From: Bacteroidales bacterium UBA2861
Lineage (GTDB): Bacteria > Bacteroidota > Bacteroidia > Bacteroidales > UBA932
Direction of reading: 5' to 3'
Length of the DNA: 64,000 nucleotides
Assembly: GCA_002350615.1 (NCBI GenBank)
Contig: DEFD01000040.1
Location: forward strand, 1-64,000
Under the pieces are notes generated by a model. The model saw only the letters and a list, made by a program, of their open reading frames with translations. It was not told where the DNA came from and searched no databases. Below, one piece after another: positions 44,841 to 54,112 of the stretch. Numbering within the stretch: position 1 is the stretch's first letter; the number at the start of each line of letters is the position of its first letter. Both the position numbers and the translations under genes were made by a program.

Positions 44841-45818
44841 TTACTGTAGTTTCAGATTCACGGAATCGCCGTTTATCTCGTATGTCATCGGGGTGATACG
44901 GGACATCAGGTCCAGCATCTCCCGCAGGGATTCTGTTTTTATCGTCATCCAGTACTGGTCGCCGCTGGAACTCTTTCCCTCGATATTGATTTTCACACCG
45001 TACCACTCTTCCATGAGAGTCACCACTTCGGCGAGGCTGCAGTTCTGCAATTTCAATTCGGGCTGTCTCCAGATGCCCCTTCCGGCTATGTCCGCCGTCT
45101 CGACAGAAGCGGCGCCGGTGCTTTTGTCATATGTGAACAGTTCGCCCGGAACCATCTGGGCCATGCTCGCACCGTCCTTGCCGAAAACCTCCACACTGCC
45201 TTCCTGGAGAGCGACTTCCACGTCATGCTCCGTCTTGTAGGTACGCACGTCGAAGGTGGTTCCGTAAACCCTTATGTCGATATCTTCACATTCAACCGTA
45301 AAGGGATTTGCAGGATCCTTGACAATTTGGAACACGGCCTGCCCTTCAGTTAGCCGTACATTGCGTCTGCTTCCAGAAAAAGCGGAAGAATAGCTCAGCG
45401 ACGATGAGGAATTCAGCCAGACATGGCTTCCGTCGGGAAGGACTATCTCGCTGTGCTGCCCGGGATTCGTCCGCACTGTGAATTCGTCTGTACCGGCTGA
45501 TGAAGAGAACCTGCTGCCGGCCAACCACGAAAGGCCTAAAAGGCAGAAAAACGCAGCGGCTGCAGCGATGCGACGGAGATAGAATGACGGTCTGTTTTTA
45601 TTCTCTCCGGCTTTCTTCCATAATATTTCCGCCTGGGCGGGGTCGGCTTCCGGCGCTTTGCCGGCCAGGGTCCACAGTGATACCGCTTCCTGGAACTCCG
45701 CTTCATTCTGAGGCGATGCGTTCCGGAATTCATGAAGTTTCGCTTCCTCCGCGGCAGTAGTCTCACCGGCCAGATAGGCGGCGATGAGGGCGTAGTCGCA
45801 TTTCGTGTCTTTATTCAT
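44841..45818 (-). CDS. FecR family anti-sigma factor
   Basis: A 325-aa inner-membrane protein. The ATG at 45818 (MNKDTKCDYALI) is preferred to an in-frame GTG 15 bases upstream. A cytosolic N-terminal part with the FecR helix pattern (ALIAAYLAGETTAAEEAKLHEF) precedes one membrane helix (about residues 77-95). The periplasmic FecR domain follows (FTVRTNPGQHSEIVLPDGSHVWLNSSSSLSY) with a C-terminal DUF4974-type STN-binding domain. It should hold the ECF sigma factor inactive until the STN domain of the SusC-like receptor signals ligand binding. Confidence 0.93.
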   Translation of the reverse strand: MNKDTKCDYALIAAYLAGETTAAEEAKLHEFRNASPQNEAEFQEAVSLWTLAGKAPEADPAQAEILWKKAGENKNRPSFYLRRIAAAAAFFCLLGLSWLAGSRFSSSAGTDEFTVRTNPGQHSEIVLPDGSHVWLNSSSSLSYSSAFSGSRRNVRLTEGQAVFQIVKDPANPFTVECEDIDIRVYGTTFDVRTYKTEHDVEVALQEGSVEVFGKDGASMAQMVPGELFTYDKSTGAASVETADIAGRGIWRQPELKLQNCSLAEVVTLMEEWYGVKINIEGKSSSGDQYWMTIKTESLREMLDLMSRITPMTYEINGDSVNLKLQ

Positions 45819-45851
45819 ACATATTAAAGACACTCAAAGACTTCGGAATAC

Positions 45852-46367
45852 CTAAAGGGTTTTTTTGAAAAATTTGAATTTCTGTGCGCGGCAATATTCC
45901 CTGATGCGGGAAAGTGCTATCCCCATCTGCGTCGCCACGGTTTTGGGAGAGATTCCTTTGGCGGCGGCTATATCTTTATAGCTCATACCCTCCTGCTTCG
46001 CCATGACGAAAATATCACGGCATTCCTGAGGGAGGGCGCTGATGGCATTCTCAACCATTTCCAACCGTTCTTCCAAAGAAAGGCTGTCCTGGTCGAAATC
46101 AAGGACGGGCATCTGCAGGGCGGAATCCAGAAGGCACTTTTCCCTGCTCTTTTCGTTGCGGAGATGGTTGAGCATGGCATTTCTGGCAGCGTAGTACAAC
46201 CAGCCGCGGACATTGCGGATTTTTTCCGAATCCTCCCTGGCCAGTTTCAGGAACACATCCTGGACTATATCCTTGTTCTTGTCGGCATCAGCGGAGAAAT
46301 TGCCGAGGAACAGACAGAGTTCCGGATAATAACGCTTGTAAATTTCTATGAATTTCTCCCTGTCCAT
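45852..46367 (-). CDS. ECF sigma-70 family RNA polymerase sigma factor
   Basis: A 171-aa protein starting at the ATG at 46367 ([20 protein letters not shown]); the frame is open far upstream but is antisense to pdxJ there. Region 2 ([32 protein letters not shown]) and region 4 ([40 protein letters not shown]) are clear. With fecR 33 bases downstream it forms the usual sigma/anti-sigma switch of TonB-dependent loci and most likely drives the fecR-to-beta-helix operon. A -7 box lies about 16 bases upstream of the start. Confidence 0.93.
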   Translation of the reverse strand: MDREKFIEIYKRYYPELCLFLGNFSADADKNKDIVQDVFLKLAREDSEKIRNVRGWLYYAARNAMLNHLRNEKSREKCLLDSALQMPVLDFDQDSLSLEERLEMVENAISALPQECRDIFVMAKQEGMSYKDIAAAKGISPKTVATQMGIALSRIREYCRAQKFKFFKKTL

Positions 46368-46383
46368 GTTCTTAGTATGCTGG

Positions 46384-46391
46384 CAAAGATA
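46384..46391 (-). promoter_or_regulatory. -7 box TATCTTTG for the sigma factor gene
   Basis: A full TAnnTTTG match in the 81-base divergent region shared with pdxJ. It implies housekeeping expression of the sigma factor. Confidence 0.55.
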
Positions 46392-46433
46392 CAAATTTCT
46401 TCGCGGCAAGGCTCGTTTTATATCTTTTCTTTT

Positions 46434-46441
46434 TACTTTTG
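46434..46441 (+). promoter_or_regulatory. -7 box TACTTTTG for pdxJ
   Basis: A full TAnnTTTG match ending 7 bases before the pdxJ ATG, so the mRNA should have almost no leader. Confidence 0.55.
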
Positions 46442-46448
46442 CAGGAGT

Positions 46449-47162
46449 ATGACTAAACTGAGCGTCAATATCAACAAGATAGCCACCCTGCGAAACGCGC
46501 GTGGCGGAAACCTGCCGGATGTCACCAAGGCTGCGCTGGACTGCGAGAGTTTCGGGGCCCAGGGCATCACGGTGCACCCGAGGCCGGACGAAAGGCATAT
46601 CCGTTACAGCGACGTGAGGACAATCCGGCCTCTGCTGTCCACGGAATTCAACATCGAGGGCAACCCCATAGAATCCTTCCGGCAACTGGTGCTGGAAGTC
46701 GTTCCGGACCAGGTCACCCTTGTTCCCGACGCTGCCGACGCCATAACCTCCAATGCCGGCTGGGACACGCTGAGGAACCGTGAATTCCTAAGCGAAATGT
46801 GCAGTCTCTTCCATTCCAAGGGCATCCGCGTGTCGATCTTCATAGATCCCTTGCCGGAAATGGCGGTGGCGGCCAGGCAGTGCGGTGCGGACAGGGTGGA
46901 GCTTTACACCGCCGCATACAGCGCCGAGTACGCATCGGGGCCGGAAAAGGCCATCGCCCCATATCTGGAAACAGCCATCGCCGCAAGGCAGGCGGGACTC
47001 GGGCTGAACGCCGGGCACGACCTTAACCTCGAGAACCTGGCATATTTCGTGAAGACCATTCCATGGACCGACGAAGTGTCCATAGGACATGCGATAATAT
47101 GCGACGCCCTTTACATGGGGCTGGAAAAGACAATCGCAGCCTACAGATCATGCCTCGCTTGA
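46449..47162 (+). CDS. pdxJ: Pyridoxine 5'-phosphate synthase
   Basis: A 237-aa enzyme of the DXP-dependent vitamin B6 pathway; it joins 1-deoxyxylulose phosphate and 3-amino-2-oxopropyl phosphate. The ATG at 46449 gives the family start [37 protein letters not shown] and the late [13 protein letters not shown] are diagnostic. Length is normal. The gene diverges from the sigma factor gene and is followed after 65 bases by an OmpH-like gene. Confidence 0.97.
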   Translation: MTKLSVNINKIATLRNARGGNLPDVTKAALDCESFGAQGITVHPRPDERHIRYSDVRTIRPLLSTEFNIEGNPIESFRQLVLEVVPDQVTLVPDAADAITSNAGWDTLRNREFLSEMCSLFHSKGIRVSIFIDPLPEMAVAARQCGADRVELYTAAYSAEYASGPEKAIAPYLETAIAARQAGLGLNAGHDLNLENLAYFVKTIPWTDEVSIGHAIICDALYMGLEKTIAAYRSCLA

Positions 47163-47193
47163 CACCGCAGTTTCGCGGAAAGAAATAATTTGT

Positions 47194-47201
47194 TATTTTT
47201 G
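47194..47201 (+). promoter_or_regulatory. -7 box TATTTTTG for the OmpH-like lipoprotein gene
   Basis: A full TAnnTTTG match ending 26 bases before the start codon. Confidence 0.45.
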
Positions 47202-47227
47202 CAATTCGTAACAACGAAAGACCAAAT

Positions 47228-47848
47228 ATGAAACGTATCGCTTTATTTCTCAGCATCGCCGCAATCGGCTTGCTCAGCGTTTCCTGCCAGCAGGGACAGA
47301 AGAACCAGGAAGTAGCAGCCGACCAGGCCGCGGAAGAAAAGGCCGGCCCGGAAAAGGGCGCCATAGTGTATTTCAATCTGGACAGGGTCCTCGAGGAATA
47401 TGACATGGCAAACGACCTCCGTTCCGTGGTGGAGACCAAGGTGAACAACATTTCCCAGGACGTGAACCGTCGCGGCAACAGGCTCGAAAAGGATATCAAG
47501 GCCTTCCAGGACAAGGTTGACAAGGGGCTCCTTACCCGTTCCACCGCCGAAGTCCAGGGCGCAGACCTCCAGAAGAGGCAGCAGGATTTCCAGCAGTATG
47601 CAGCTCAGAAGCAGCAAGAAGCAGCCGAGGAGCAGCAGGTGATGATGAACAACATCGCCGACGCCATCGCCAATTTCCTCAAGGAATTCAACGAGGAGAA
47701 GCAGTACGCGATGATCCTCACCACCCAGGGAGGCATTCTCCCCGCCCCCGTCGCAGTCGGAGACCCCGAACTTGACATCACCGATGCCATCCTCGAGGGG
47801 CTCAACGCCAAATATGTAAAGGAAAAGAGCGAAAGCGCAAAGAAATGA
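47228..47848 (+). CDS. OmpH/Skp-like lipoprotein
   Basis: A 206-aa protein with a lipoprotein signal (Cys20 in LLSVSCQQG), an OmpH-like beta start (GAIVYFNLDRVLEEYDMAND), a long coiled coil rich in Gln/Glu/Lys (about 75-140) and an end resembling Skp (YAMILTTQGGILPAPVAVGD). Unlike the ompH beside bamA it is lipid-anchored. The stop overlaps the start of a glycosyltransferase gene by 4 bases. A periplasmic chaperone role is inferred from the family only. Confidence 0.88.
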   Translation: MKRIALFLSIAAIGLLSVSCQQGQKNQEVAADQAAEEKAGPEKGAIVYFNLDRVLEEYDMANDLRSVVETKVNNISQDVNRRGNRLEKDIKAFQDKVDKGLLTRSTAEVQGADLQKRQQDFQQYAAQKQQEAAEEQQVMMNNIADAIANFLKEFNEEKQYAMILTTQGGILPAPVAVGDPELDITDAILEGLNAKYVKEKSESAKK

Positions 47849-48855
47849 GGTTCTCCGTAATCGTCCCGGTGTACAACCGTCCGGACGAGGTGGAAGAACT
47901 CCTCGCAAGCCTCGTTGCATGCAGGCATGACGATTTCGAGGTTCTGGTCGTAGAAGACGGCTCCACGAATCCCTGCAAAGATGCTGTTGAAGCATACCGC
48001 GACAGGCTCGACATAAAATATCTCCCCAAGGAGAATACCGGACCCGGGCAGAGCCGCAATTACGGAGCTGCCCGGGCCTCTGGTGATTACCTGCTCATAC
48101 TGGACTCCGACGTGACGGTGCCTCAGGACTGGTTTTCCGCCATCGAAAAAGAACTGTCGGAAGCCCCTTGCGACGCTTTCGGAGGGCCGGACCGCAGCCA
48201 TCCGTCCTTCAGCCCGGTCCAGAAGGCCATCAGCTACAGCATGACCTCTTTCTTCACCACCGGCGGCATCAGGGGCGGAAAGAAAAAGCTGGACAAGTTC
48301 TTCCCCAGAAGTTTCAACATGGGCATACGGAAAAGCGTATTCGATGCGCTCGGAGGTTTTGGCACGATGCGTTTCGGGGAAGATATCGACCTGAGCATCA
48401 GGATATTCGAAGCCGGTTACAGCTGCCGTCTTTTCCCGGAAGCCTGGGTATGGCACAAAAGGCGCACGGATCTCCGCAAGTTTTTCCGGCAGGTGCACAA
48501 CAGCGGCATCGCCCGCATAAATCTGGAAAAACGCCATCCCGGCACCCTTAAGGCAGTGCATCTGCTGCCGGCCGCTTTCACGCTCGCCGTAGCCGTACTG
48601 GTCCTGGCGGCCCCGTTCTGCCTTGGCCTCAGCCTGATTCCCCTGCTGCTGTACGCCATGCTCATCTTCTGCGATTCGGGGCTTCGCCATCTCTCTTCCG
48701 GTCCCGCCCAGGCTATCGAGGTGGCAGCGCTTTCCGTAGCGGCATCATTTGTGCAGTTGACAGGCTACGGAAGCGGGTTTCTCCGTGCCTGGTGGCGCCA
48801 ATGCGTGCGCGGCCAGGGGGAGTTCGAAGCTTTCAGTAAGAATTTCTACAAATAA
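47845..48855 (+). CDS. Family 2 glycosyltransferase with C-terminal membrane segments
   Basis: A 336-aa protein. The GT-A fold starts at FSVIVPVYNRPDEVEELLASL, with the acidic nucleotide-sugar site near YLLILDSDVTVPQDW (about residue 90) and a later EDIDLSIRIFEAGY that supplies the catalytic base region. Two or three hydrophobic segments follow (about 245-300). It probably builds a surface polysaccharide or glycolipid on the cytosolic face of the inner membrane. Translationally coupled to the OmpH-like gene. Donor and acceptor are unknown. Confidence 0.9.
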   Translation: MRFSVIVPVYNRPDEVEELLASLVACRHDDFEVLVVEDGSTNPCKDAVEAYRDRLDIKYLPKENTGPGQSRNYGAARASGDYLLILDSDVTVPQDWFSAIEKELSEAPCDAFGGPDRSHPSFSPVQKAISYSMTSFFTTGGIRGGKKKLDKFFPRSFNMGIRKSVFDALGGFGTMRFGEDIDLSIRIFEAGYSCRLFPEAWVWHKRRTDLRKFFRQVHNSGIARINLEKRHPGTLKAVHLLPAAFTLAVAVLVLAAPFCLGLSLIPLLLYAMLIFCDSGLRHLSSGPAQAIEVAALSVAASFVQLTGYGSGFLRAWWRQCVRGQGEFEAFSKNFYK

Positions 48856-48860
48856 TTGCT

Positions 48861-48868
48861 TACCTTTG
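48861..48868 (+). promoter_or_regulatory. -7 box TACCTTTG for the LysM gene
   Basis: A full TAnnTTTG match ending 9 bases before the ATG at 48878 and beginning 6 bases after the glycosyltransferase stop. It allows separate expression with a very short leader. Confidence 0.6.
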
Positions 48869-48877
48869 CATGACAAT

Positions 48878-50353
48878 ATGAAACGTCTGCTATATATAAT
48901 ACTGTTCGCATGCTTGCTCGCAGCCAATGCCTCGGCGCAGGAATACATCGTCCCGGAAATCAAGGTTTCGCAGGACAAGGTTCGTGTGAACGGAGAGAGC
49001 TACTATGCCCACGTGGTAACGGAAAAGCAGACATTGTACTCCATATCAAAGGCTTACGGAGTTAAGGTCGATGCCATTTACGAAGCCAACGCCAATCTTC
49101 ATCTGGATAGCGAAGGCCTCAAGATCGGCCAGGTGATTCTCATCCCGATGAAGCAGGAAGGCTCGGCAGCGGCGGAGGCGAAAAACGAAGCCAAGGCAGC
49201 AGGCATGGATTCAAGGGCCGTTTTCCCGGGGATGGGAGCCCATCACGAGACTTTGCCGCCTCAGCCCGAAGCTCCTGCGGACAGCAGCAGCGTAGAAGGC
49301 TTCGAACTTGACATCCCCTCCAGCGTGAACCTTGCGCTCATACTCCCCTTCTCCAGCGGGGGCCGCGTCAGGGAGAACTGCCTGGAATTCTACTGCGGGG
49401 CGCTTCTCGCGGCCAAGAATCTCGGAGAGCAGGGCATCTCGCTGAATATCAACGCCATCGACTGCAAGGCTCCGGGCACGAATCTTTCCACCCGAGCCCT
49501 TTCGCAGTATGACGTGCTGATAGGCCCCACCGATACTTTGGATATTAAGAAGATTCTCCGCAATCTTCCACACGACAAATACCTTGTATCCCCTCTCGAA
49601 CCCAAGTCGGCCGTATTTGCAGACCTCTACAGGCTCATCCAGGCCCCGACTCCGGTGAACGTGCAGAATGAGGAAGTGGTGAGCTGGGCCATCAGCGAAA
49701 TGGCTCCGGGCGACAGCCTCGTCCTCATCCGCGAGAAAGGCAGGAAGCTTTCTTCCAACACCCTCGCAATAATCAATGCGCTGAATTCTTCCAGGATAAA
49801 GTACAGGACCATTTCCTACGCCCTTCTGGAAGGCCTGGAGATTCAGGATTCATTCATGGCGCACGCAGCCGCCCCCGGGCATACCACCCGCTACATAATA
49901 GCTTCCGAGGACGAATCCTTCACCAACGACGCCCTGCGCAACATCAACCTCATGCTTTACAAGAAGTACGATGTGGCGCTTTACGCACCGTCCAGACTCT
50001 CGAGGTATGCAACCATCGAAACAGAGAACCTGCACAACGTGAGTACGCATCTCTGTGCGACATATTTCACTGATTATTCCCGCGAGGATGTGAAGCATTT
50101 CATCCTGGCGTACAGGGCTCTCTTCAACGCCGAGCCAGGCCAGTTCGCAATGCACGGCTATGACGTGGTGAACTATTTCGGCAGCATCTGCTCAGTATAT
50201 GGACGCCAGTGGGCCAAGCGCCTGCCGGACTACCCTGCCGGAGGCATCCAGACAGCCTTCCATTTCGGAAAATATAAAGGCAAGGGAAATGTAAACGATG
50301 CTATAATCAGGGTGCTTTATACTCCTGATTTCAAGCTTCAGGCCGTCCGATAA
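48878..50353 (+). CDS. LysM-domain periplasmic protein with receptor-type ligand-binding fold
   Basis: A 491-aa protein starting at the ATG at 48878; the frame is open upstream but the signal peptide MKRLLYIILFACLLAANASA begins here. One LysM domain lies at about 42-90 (TLYSISKAYGVKVDAIYEAN, LKIGQVILIP) and should bind peptidoglycan. After a linker, residues about 140-480 resemble a type 1 periplasmic-binding fold (VNLALILPFSSGGRVRENCL, DVLIGPTDTLDIKKIL, YTPDFKLQ end). Bacteroidota carry such LysM-receptor fusions near outer-membrane assembly genes; the role is unclear. It overlaps the 3' end of recN by 23 bases on the opposite strand. Confidence 0.87.
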   Translation: MKRLLYIILFACLLAANASAQEYIVPEIKVSQDKVRVNGESYYAHVVTEKQTLYSISKAYGVKVDAIYEANANLHLDSEGLKIGQVILIPMKQEGSAAAEAKNEAKAAGMDSRAVFPGMGAHHETLPPQPEAPADSSSVEGFELDIPSSVNLALILPFSSGGRVRENCLEFYCGALLAAKNLGEQGISLNINAIDCKAPGTNLSTRALSQYDVLIGPTDTLDIKKILRNLPHDKYLVSPLEPKSAVFADLYRLIQAPTPVNVQNEEVVSWAISEMAPGDSLVLIREKGRKLSSNTLAIINALNSSRIKYRTISYALLEGLEIQDSFMAHAAAPGHTTRYIIASEDESFTNDALRNINLMLYKKYDVALYAPSRLSRYATIETENLHNVSTHLCATYFTDYSREDVKHFILAYRALFNAEPGQFAMHGYDVVNYFGSICSVYGRQWAKRLPDYPAGGIQTAFHFGKYKGKGNVNDAIIRVLYTPDFKLQAVR

Positions 50354-51992
50354 GGATACGGGCGTTGGCTGCGGCTTCGGCAGTGATGCTCGAGCCTGAA
50401 AGCAGACGGGCAATCTCCATAACCCTCTCTTCTCCTTCAACCCTGCGGATTCCGGAAACAGCCCGCTTGTCATCCATGCTCTTGCTGACCACGAAATGGG
50501 CATTGCCTTTCGCCGCCACCTGAGGCAGATGGGTTATTGCAATTACCTGCATATTCTCACCCATACGGCATATCATGGTACCCATCTTGTCTGCGGCGCT
50601 GCCGGACACTCCCGTGTCGATTTCGTCGAATATCATGGTGGGCATGCCGGTGAAGCGTGCAAGCAAAGCCTTGAGACTCAGCATGATTCTGGACACTTCC
50701 CCGCCCGATGCTGCCTTGGCGAGATCCGCCGGAGCGGCACCGCTCGCGGAGAATGTGAAACTGACGGCATCGCTTCCGTCCGGACCGGGTGCGGAAGCAT
50801 CGATTCTGACCCCGAATGCAGCCCTGTCGAGTTCGAGGAAACAAAGTGAGGCCAGGATTTCCTGCTCGAAAGCGGGAGCCGCCTTTACCCGGGCCTCGTG
50901 AATGCGGGCGCAAATGGCGGAATGTTCCGACTGTGCCGCAGCCCTTTGCTTTTCCAGGGATGCGATGCGTTCGTCAACGGAAGAATTGTCTTCGATGGAT
51001 TTCGAGAAGGCTTCACGCCTGTCGATCAGTTCGCCGACATCCGCGCAGTGATACTTTTGCAGAAGGCTGTAAATCAGGGAAATCCTTTCATTTACGAAAT
51101 CCAGTCTGTCTTGGGAAAGCGAGACTTTGGAATCCAGCTCCGCTATGCTTTCCCGGATATCGGAAAGCTCAATGCGCGCCGAATGAAGCCTTTCGGACAA
51201 TTCGGCTGTCCCGGGCACATAAGAGGATATCTTGTCCAGCTGACGCCCGGCCTCCTTGAGTGCGGAATCAATGCTGGAAGCCTCGGATGGCTCAAAGGCC
51301 GCTCCCGCCAGGGCGAAGGCTTCCTTTATGGACTCGGCGTTTTCCAGCTGCTTCTGTTCGGATTCAAGTTCTTCCAACTCCCCTTCCTGCAGGCCTGCTC
51401 TGGAAAGCTGCTCATATTGGGCTGCATTGTAATCAGCTTCCTCCCTGAGGGAATCCCTTCTGAGACGGAGTTTTTCCAGTTCAGAATCAAGCCCTCCGAG
51501 CCTGCGCCATGCCTCGCGGCATGCCTGCACATCTGCGGAAGCTCCGGCGAAATAATCCAGCACCGAAAGCTGGAACGCCCGGTCCCTCAGAAGCCTGGTC
51601 TGGTCCTGGGAATGGATATCCACAAGCTTGGACGACAGCTCCGAAAGCAGAGCCGCCTGCACAGGGCAGTCGTTGACAAAAGAACGGGAACGGCCGCTCG
51701 AACTGAGTACGCGCCTTATGGTAAGGCCGTCAGGATCCCATTCCGCTCCGGCTTCATCCAGCAGGTCACGGATACCGTCAGGGTTGTCGAATTCTCCTTC
51801 GACTACGCATCCGGACGCCCCCTCCGAGATATGGGAAGCATCGGCCTTCGCTCCGAGAAGCAGGCCGAGGGCTCCGAGCAGGATACTTTTTCCCGCACCA
51901 GTCTGCCCCGTTATAATGCTCAGACCCTCCGGAAATTCTATATCCAGAGAGTCTATAAGCACGTAATTTTCTATGTGAAGCTTGCGGAGCAC
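50331..51992 (-). CDS. recN: DNA repair protein RecN
   Basis: A 553-aa SMC-like ATPase for double-strand-break repair in the cytosol. Walker A is GQTGAGKS (about 29-36), a long coiled coil spans about 150-360, and the signature LAKAASGGEVSRIMLSLKAL and Walker B TMIFDEIDTGVSG follow. It is the last gene of trxB-bamD-rpoZ-recN (13-base gap to rpoZ) and runs 23 bases into the opposing LysM gene. Confidence 0.97.
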   Translation of the reverse strand: MLRKLHIENYVLIDSLDIEFPEGLSIITGQTGAGKSILLGALGLLLGAKADASHISEGASGCVVEGEFDNPDGIRDLLDEAGAEWDPDGLTIRRVLSSSGRSRSFVNDCPVQAALLSELSSKLVDIHSQDQTRLLRDRAFQLSVLDYFAGASADVQACREAWRRLGGLDSELEKLRLRRDSLREEADYNAAQYEQLSRAGLQEGELEELESEQKQLENAESIKEAFALAGAAFEPSEASSIDSALKEAGRQLDKISSYVPGTAELSERLHSARIELSDIRESIAELDSKVSLSQDRLDFVNERISLIYSLLQKYHCADVGELIDRREAFSKSIEDNSSVDERIASLEKQRAAAQSEHSAICARIHEARVKAAPAFEQEILASLCFLELDRAAFGVRIDASAPGPDGSDAVSFTFSASGAAPADLAKAASGGEVSRIMLSLKALLARFTGMPTMIFDEIDTGVSGSAADKMGTMICRMGENMQVIAITHLPQVAAKGNAHFVVSKSMDDKRAVSGIRRVEGEERVMEIARLLSGSSITAEAAANARILIGRPEA

Positions 51993-52005
51993 GGCTGCGG
52001 AAGAC

Positions 52006-52329
52006 TTACTTTACGATGTCTTCGCTGTTAGCCTTCTTGTAATAGAGTTCTCCTGCTTCGAATTCCGCAATAGCCACCAGGTCCGGTTTGGGCTGGCGCT
52101 CGTAGTATTTGGAGATTTCAATCTGCTCTTTGTTTTCGAAAACTTCGTCTTTGGTATCGCGTTCGGAACGGAAGTCTTCGAGCTTCTTGCTGAGTTCCTT
52201 TTTCTCTTCGAGAGCAATCTGGTTGGCCCTCTTGGACAGTATCACTACTGTCTCATAAATGTTGCCCGTAGGCTCGGAGAGATACTTGACATCCCTCGTA
52301 ATAGTGTTTGTAGGTATTTTCTTTTCCAT
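52006..52329 (-). CDS. rpoZ: RNA polymerase omega subunit, Bacteroidota type
   Basis: A 107-aa protein. NTITRDVKYLSEPTGNIYET and VVILSKRANQIALEEKKELS match the Bacteroidota omega/RpoZ-like family, with the basic helix that contacts the beta' subunit. A charged helix and a short tail (ELYYKKANSEDIVK) follow. The protein is divergent from the proteobacterial omega, and its role in polymerase assembly is inferred from the family. It lies between bamD and recN. Confidence 0.82.
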   Translation of the reverse strand: MEKKIPTNTITRDVKYLSEPTGNIYETVVILSKRANQIALEEKKELSKKLEDFRSERDTKDEVFENKEQIEISKYYERQPKPDLVAIAEFEAGELYYKKANSEDIVK

Positions 52330-52362
52330 ATTAATAATACGGTGGCTGAAAAGCCGGAAGTT

Positions 52363-53151
52363 TCAAATTTTTTGTTTCGCTTTTTTGTAGAGGCGTTCGA
52401 GCTCCTTGCAATGATGGGATTCGGGGAATTCGCCGATGAAGTTGAAGTAGTCGTCAACAAAGAGCATATAGCGTTCCTTCTGCTTGGATTCGATGCTCAG
52501 TTCCGCATATTTGAACGAGGACATCGCGGTGTAATAGAGTATGTCCTCGCGGTACTTGTTGTCTGAATCATCCTTGAGAACGTTCCTGAGCGCCACCCTC
52601 GCGGCCTTGTAATCCTCCATCTTGTAGTAGATGTAAGCATTCTGGTAGGCCTTGGTGTCCAGCCTGTCTCCGAGATCCACGAGCATGCGTTTGCAAACCT
52701 CGTTGTGGATGCTCTCCGGATAGTCCATGCGGAACTCATTGATGGCCACTATCGTGGCATAGGTCGGAGACTGGTCCAGTTCATAGCGGTAGGTGGCCCT
52801 GTAAAGGCAGTCTATGCGCAGGAAGCGCGCTTCCTCGGTGAAGGGACTGCGGGGGAACTTTTCCACAAAGTTCTTGAAATTCGTTTCCGCAGTGTAATAA
52901 TCCTTGTAGCGGTAGTTGCTCATTCCCCAGTAATACTGCACGGTATCATCCCTCGAGGTTCCTCCCGAAATAACGGAAAGGGATTCGAAAAGATCCGCCG
53001 CCTTCTTGTATTTGCCGGCGTTGAAGAACTCGAAAGCAGCCTTGTATTTGGCATCGGCATCGCCGCTCTCAAGCAGTTTCTCGTACTGGGACTTGCACCC
53101 GGCCGCTCCGGCAAGGAGCAGCGCGGCAAGGATTATTCTCGTCAGTTTCAT
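52363..53151 (-). CDS. bamD: Outer membrane assembly lipoprotein BamD
   Basis: A 262-aa lipoprotein (Cys19 in AGAAGCKS) with five TPR-like repeats (YKAAFEFFNAGKYKKAADLF, VQYYWGMSNYRYKDYYTAET). PRSPFTEEARFLRIDCLY-type sequence and the conserved DQSPTYATIVAINEFRMDYP mark BamD/YfiO. It works with BamA to insert outer-membrane proteins. It lies 26 bases behind trxB. Confidence 0.93.
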   Translation of the reverse strand: MKLTRIILAALLLAGAAGCKSQYEKLLESGDADAKYKAAFEFFNAGKYKKAADLFESLSVISGGTSRDDTVQYYWGMSNYRYKDYYTAETNFKNFVEKFPRSPFTEEARFLRIDCLYRATYRYELDQSPTYATIVAINEFRMDYPESIHNEVCKRMLVDLGDRLDTKAYQNAYIYYKMEDYKAARVALRNVLKDDSDNKYREDILYYTAMSSFKYAELSIESKQKERYMLFVDDYFNFIGEFPESHHCKELERLYKKAKQKI

Positions 53152-53177
53152 TCTCTGTTTTCTTATAAAAGATATCC

Positions 53178-54104
53178 TCAGGCTTCCTCCTTGAGGAATT
53201 TCTCAGCATCTATGGCAGCCCGGCATCCGGACGCCGCCGCGGTAATGGCCTGGCGGTAGCGCGGATCCTGCACGTCGCCGGCGGCAAAAACTCCCTTCAC
53301 ATTGGTGTGAGAGCTGTTTCCGGGGGTCAGGATATATCCGTTCTCATCCACGTTCACCCATTCCCTGAAAAGGTCGGAATTGGGATGATGCCCTATCGCA
53401 AGGAAAAAGCCGTCAACCGCTATATCAAAAACCTCGCCATCATTTCTGCGAAGGCGCACGCCCGTCACTCCGGAAGCGTCGCCGAGCACCTCCTGGGTAT
53501 TGCAGTTCCAGAGGACCTCGATCTTGGGATTCTCCAGAACGCGCTTCTGCATGGCCTGTGAAGCCCGGAAGACGTCCCTGCGGACGATCATGTAAACCTT
53601 TGACGCGAGCCCGGAGAGGTAGGTGGCTTCCTCGCAGGCGGTGTCTCCCCCGCCCACCACGGCAACGACCTTCTTGCGGTAGAAGAAGCCGTCGCATGTC
53701 GCGCAGGCGCTCACACCCATCCCGCGGAACTTGTGTTCGGAAGGCAGGCCGAGATATTTTGCGGTGGCTCCCGTCGCGATTATGAGGGCCTCGCCCGTGA
53801 TTTCGCCGCCGTCTTCAAGGCTGAGGACGAACGGTCTCTTGGAGAGATCCGCTCCGCGTACTATGCCGCGACGGATGTCGGCTCCCATTGCAAGAGCCTG
53901 CTGCCTCATGGCGCCGGTGAGCGAAATGGGGTCCACTGGTTCAGCGAAACCGGGATAGTTTTCAATGAGGGTGGTAGTCGTGAGCTGACCGCCCGGTTCC
54001 GGACCTTCATAAAGCACCGGTGACAGCCCGGCACGCGAAGCATAAATCGCCGCTGTATATCCGGCGGGACCTCCGCCGACAATAAGACATTTCACAGTTT
54101 CCAT
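53178..54104 (-). CDS. trxB: Thioredoxin-disulfide reductase
   Basis: A 308-aa FAD enzyme that reduces thioredoxin with NADPH. FAD site IVGGGPAGYTAAIYASRAGL, redox pair CATC (in VSACATCDGFFYR), NADPH site VVGGGDTACEEATYL and the C-terminal GVFAAGDVQDPRYRQAITAA are complete. First gene of trxB-bamD-rpoZ-recN. The promoter box ends 8 bases before the start codon, so the transcript is nearly leaderless. Divergent from upp. Confidence 0.98.
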   Translation of the reverse strand: METVKCLIVGGGPAGYTAAIYASRAGLSPVLYEGPEPGGQLTTTTLIENYPGFAEPVDPISLTGAMRQQALAMGADIRRGIVRGADLSKRPFVLSLEDGGEITGEALIIATGATAKYLGLPSEHKFRGMGVSACATCDGFFYRKKVVAVVGGGDTACEEATYLSGLASKVYMIVRRDVFRASQAMQKRVLENPKIEVLWNCNTQEVLGDASGVTGVRLRRNDGEVFDIAVDGFFLAIGHHPNSDLFREWVNVDENGYILTPGNSSHTNVKGVFAAGDVQDPRYRQAITAAASGCRAAIDAEKFLKEEA

Positions 54105-54112
54105 ACAAATGG

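Noticed and set aside
46368..46685. Longer start for the ECF sigma factor
   Set aside because: The extra residues are encoded antisense to pdxJ and would cross both promoters; the ATG at 46367 gives the normal ECF length.
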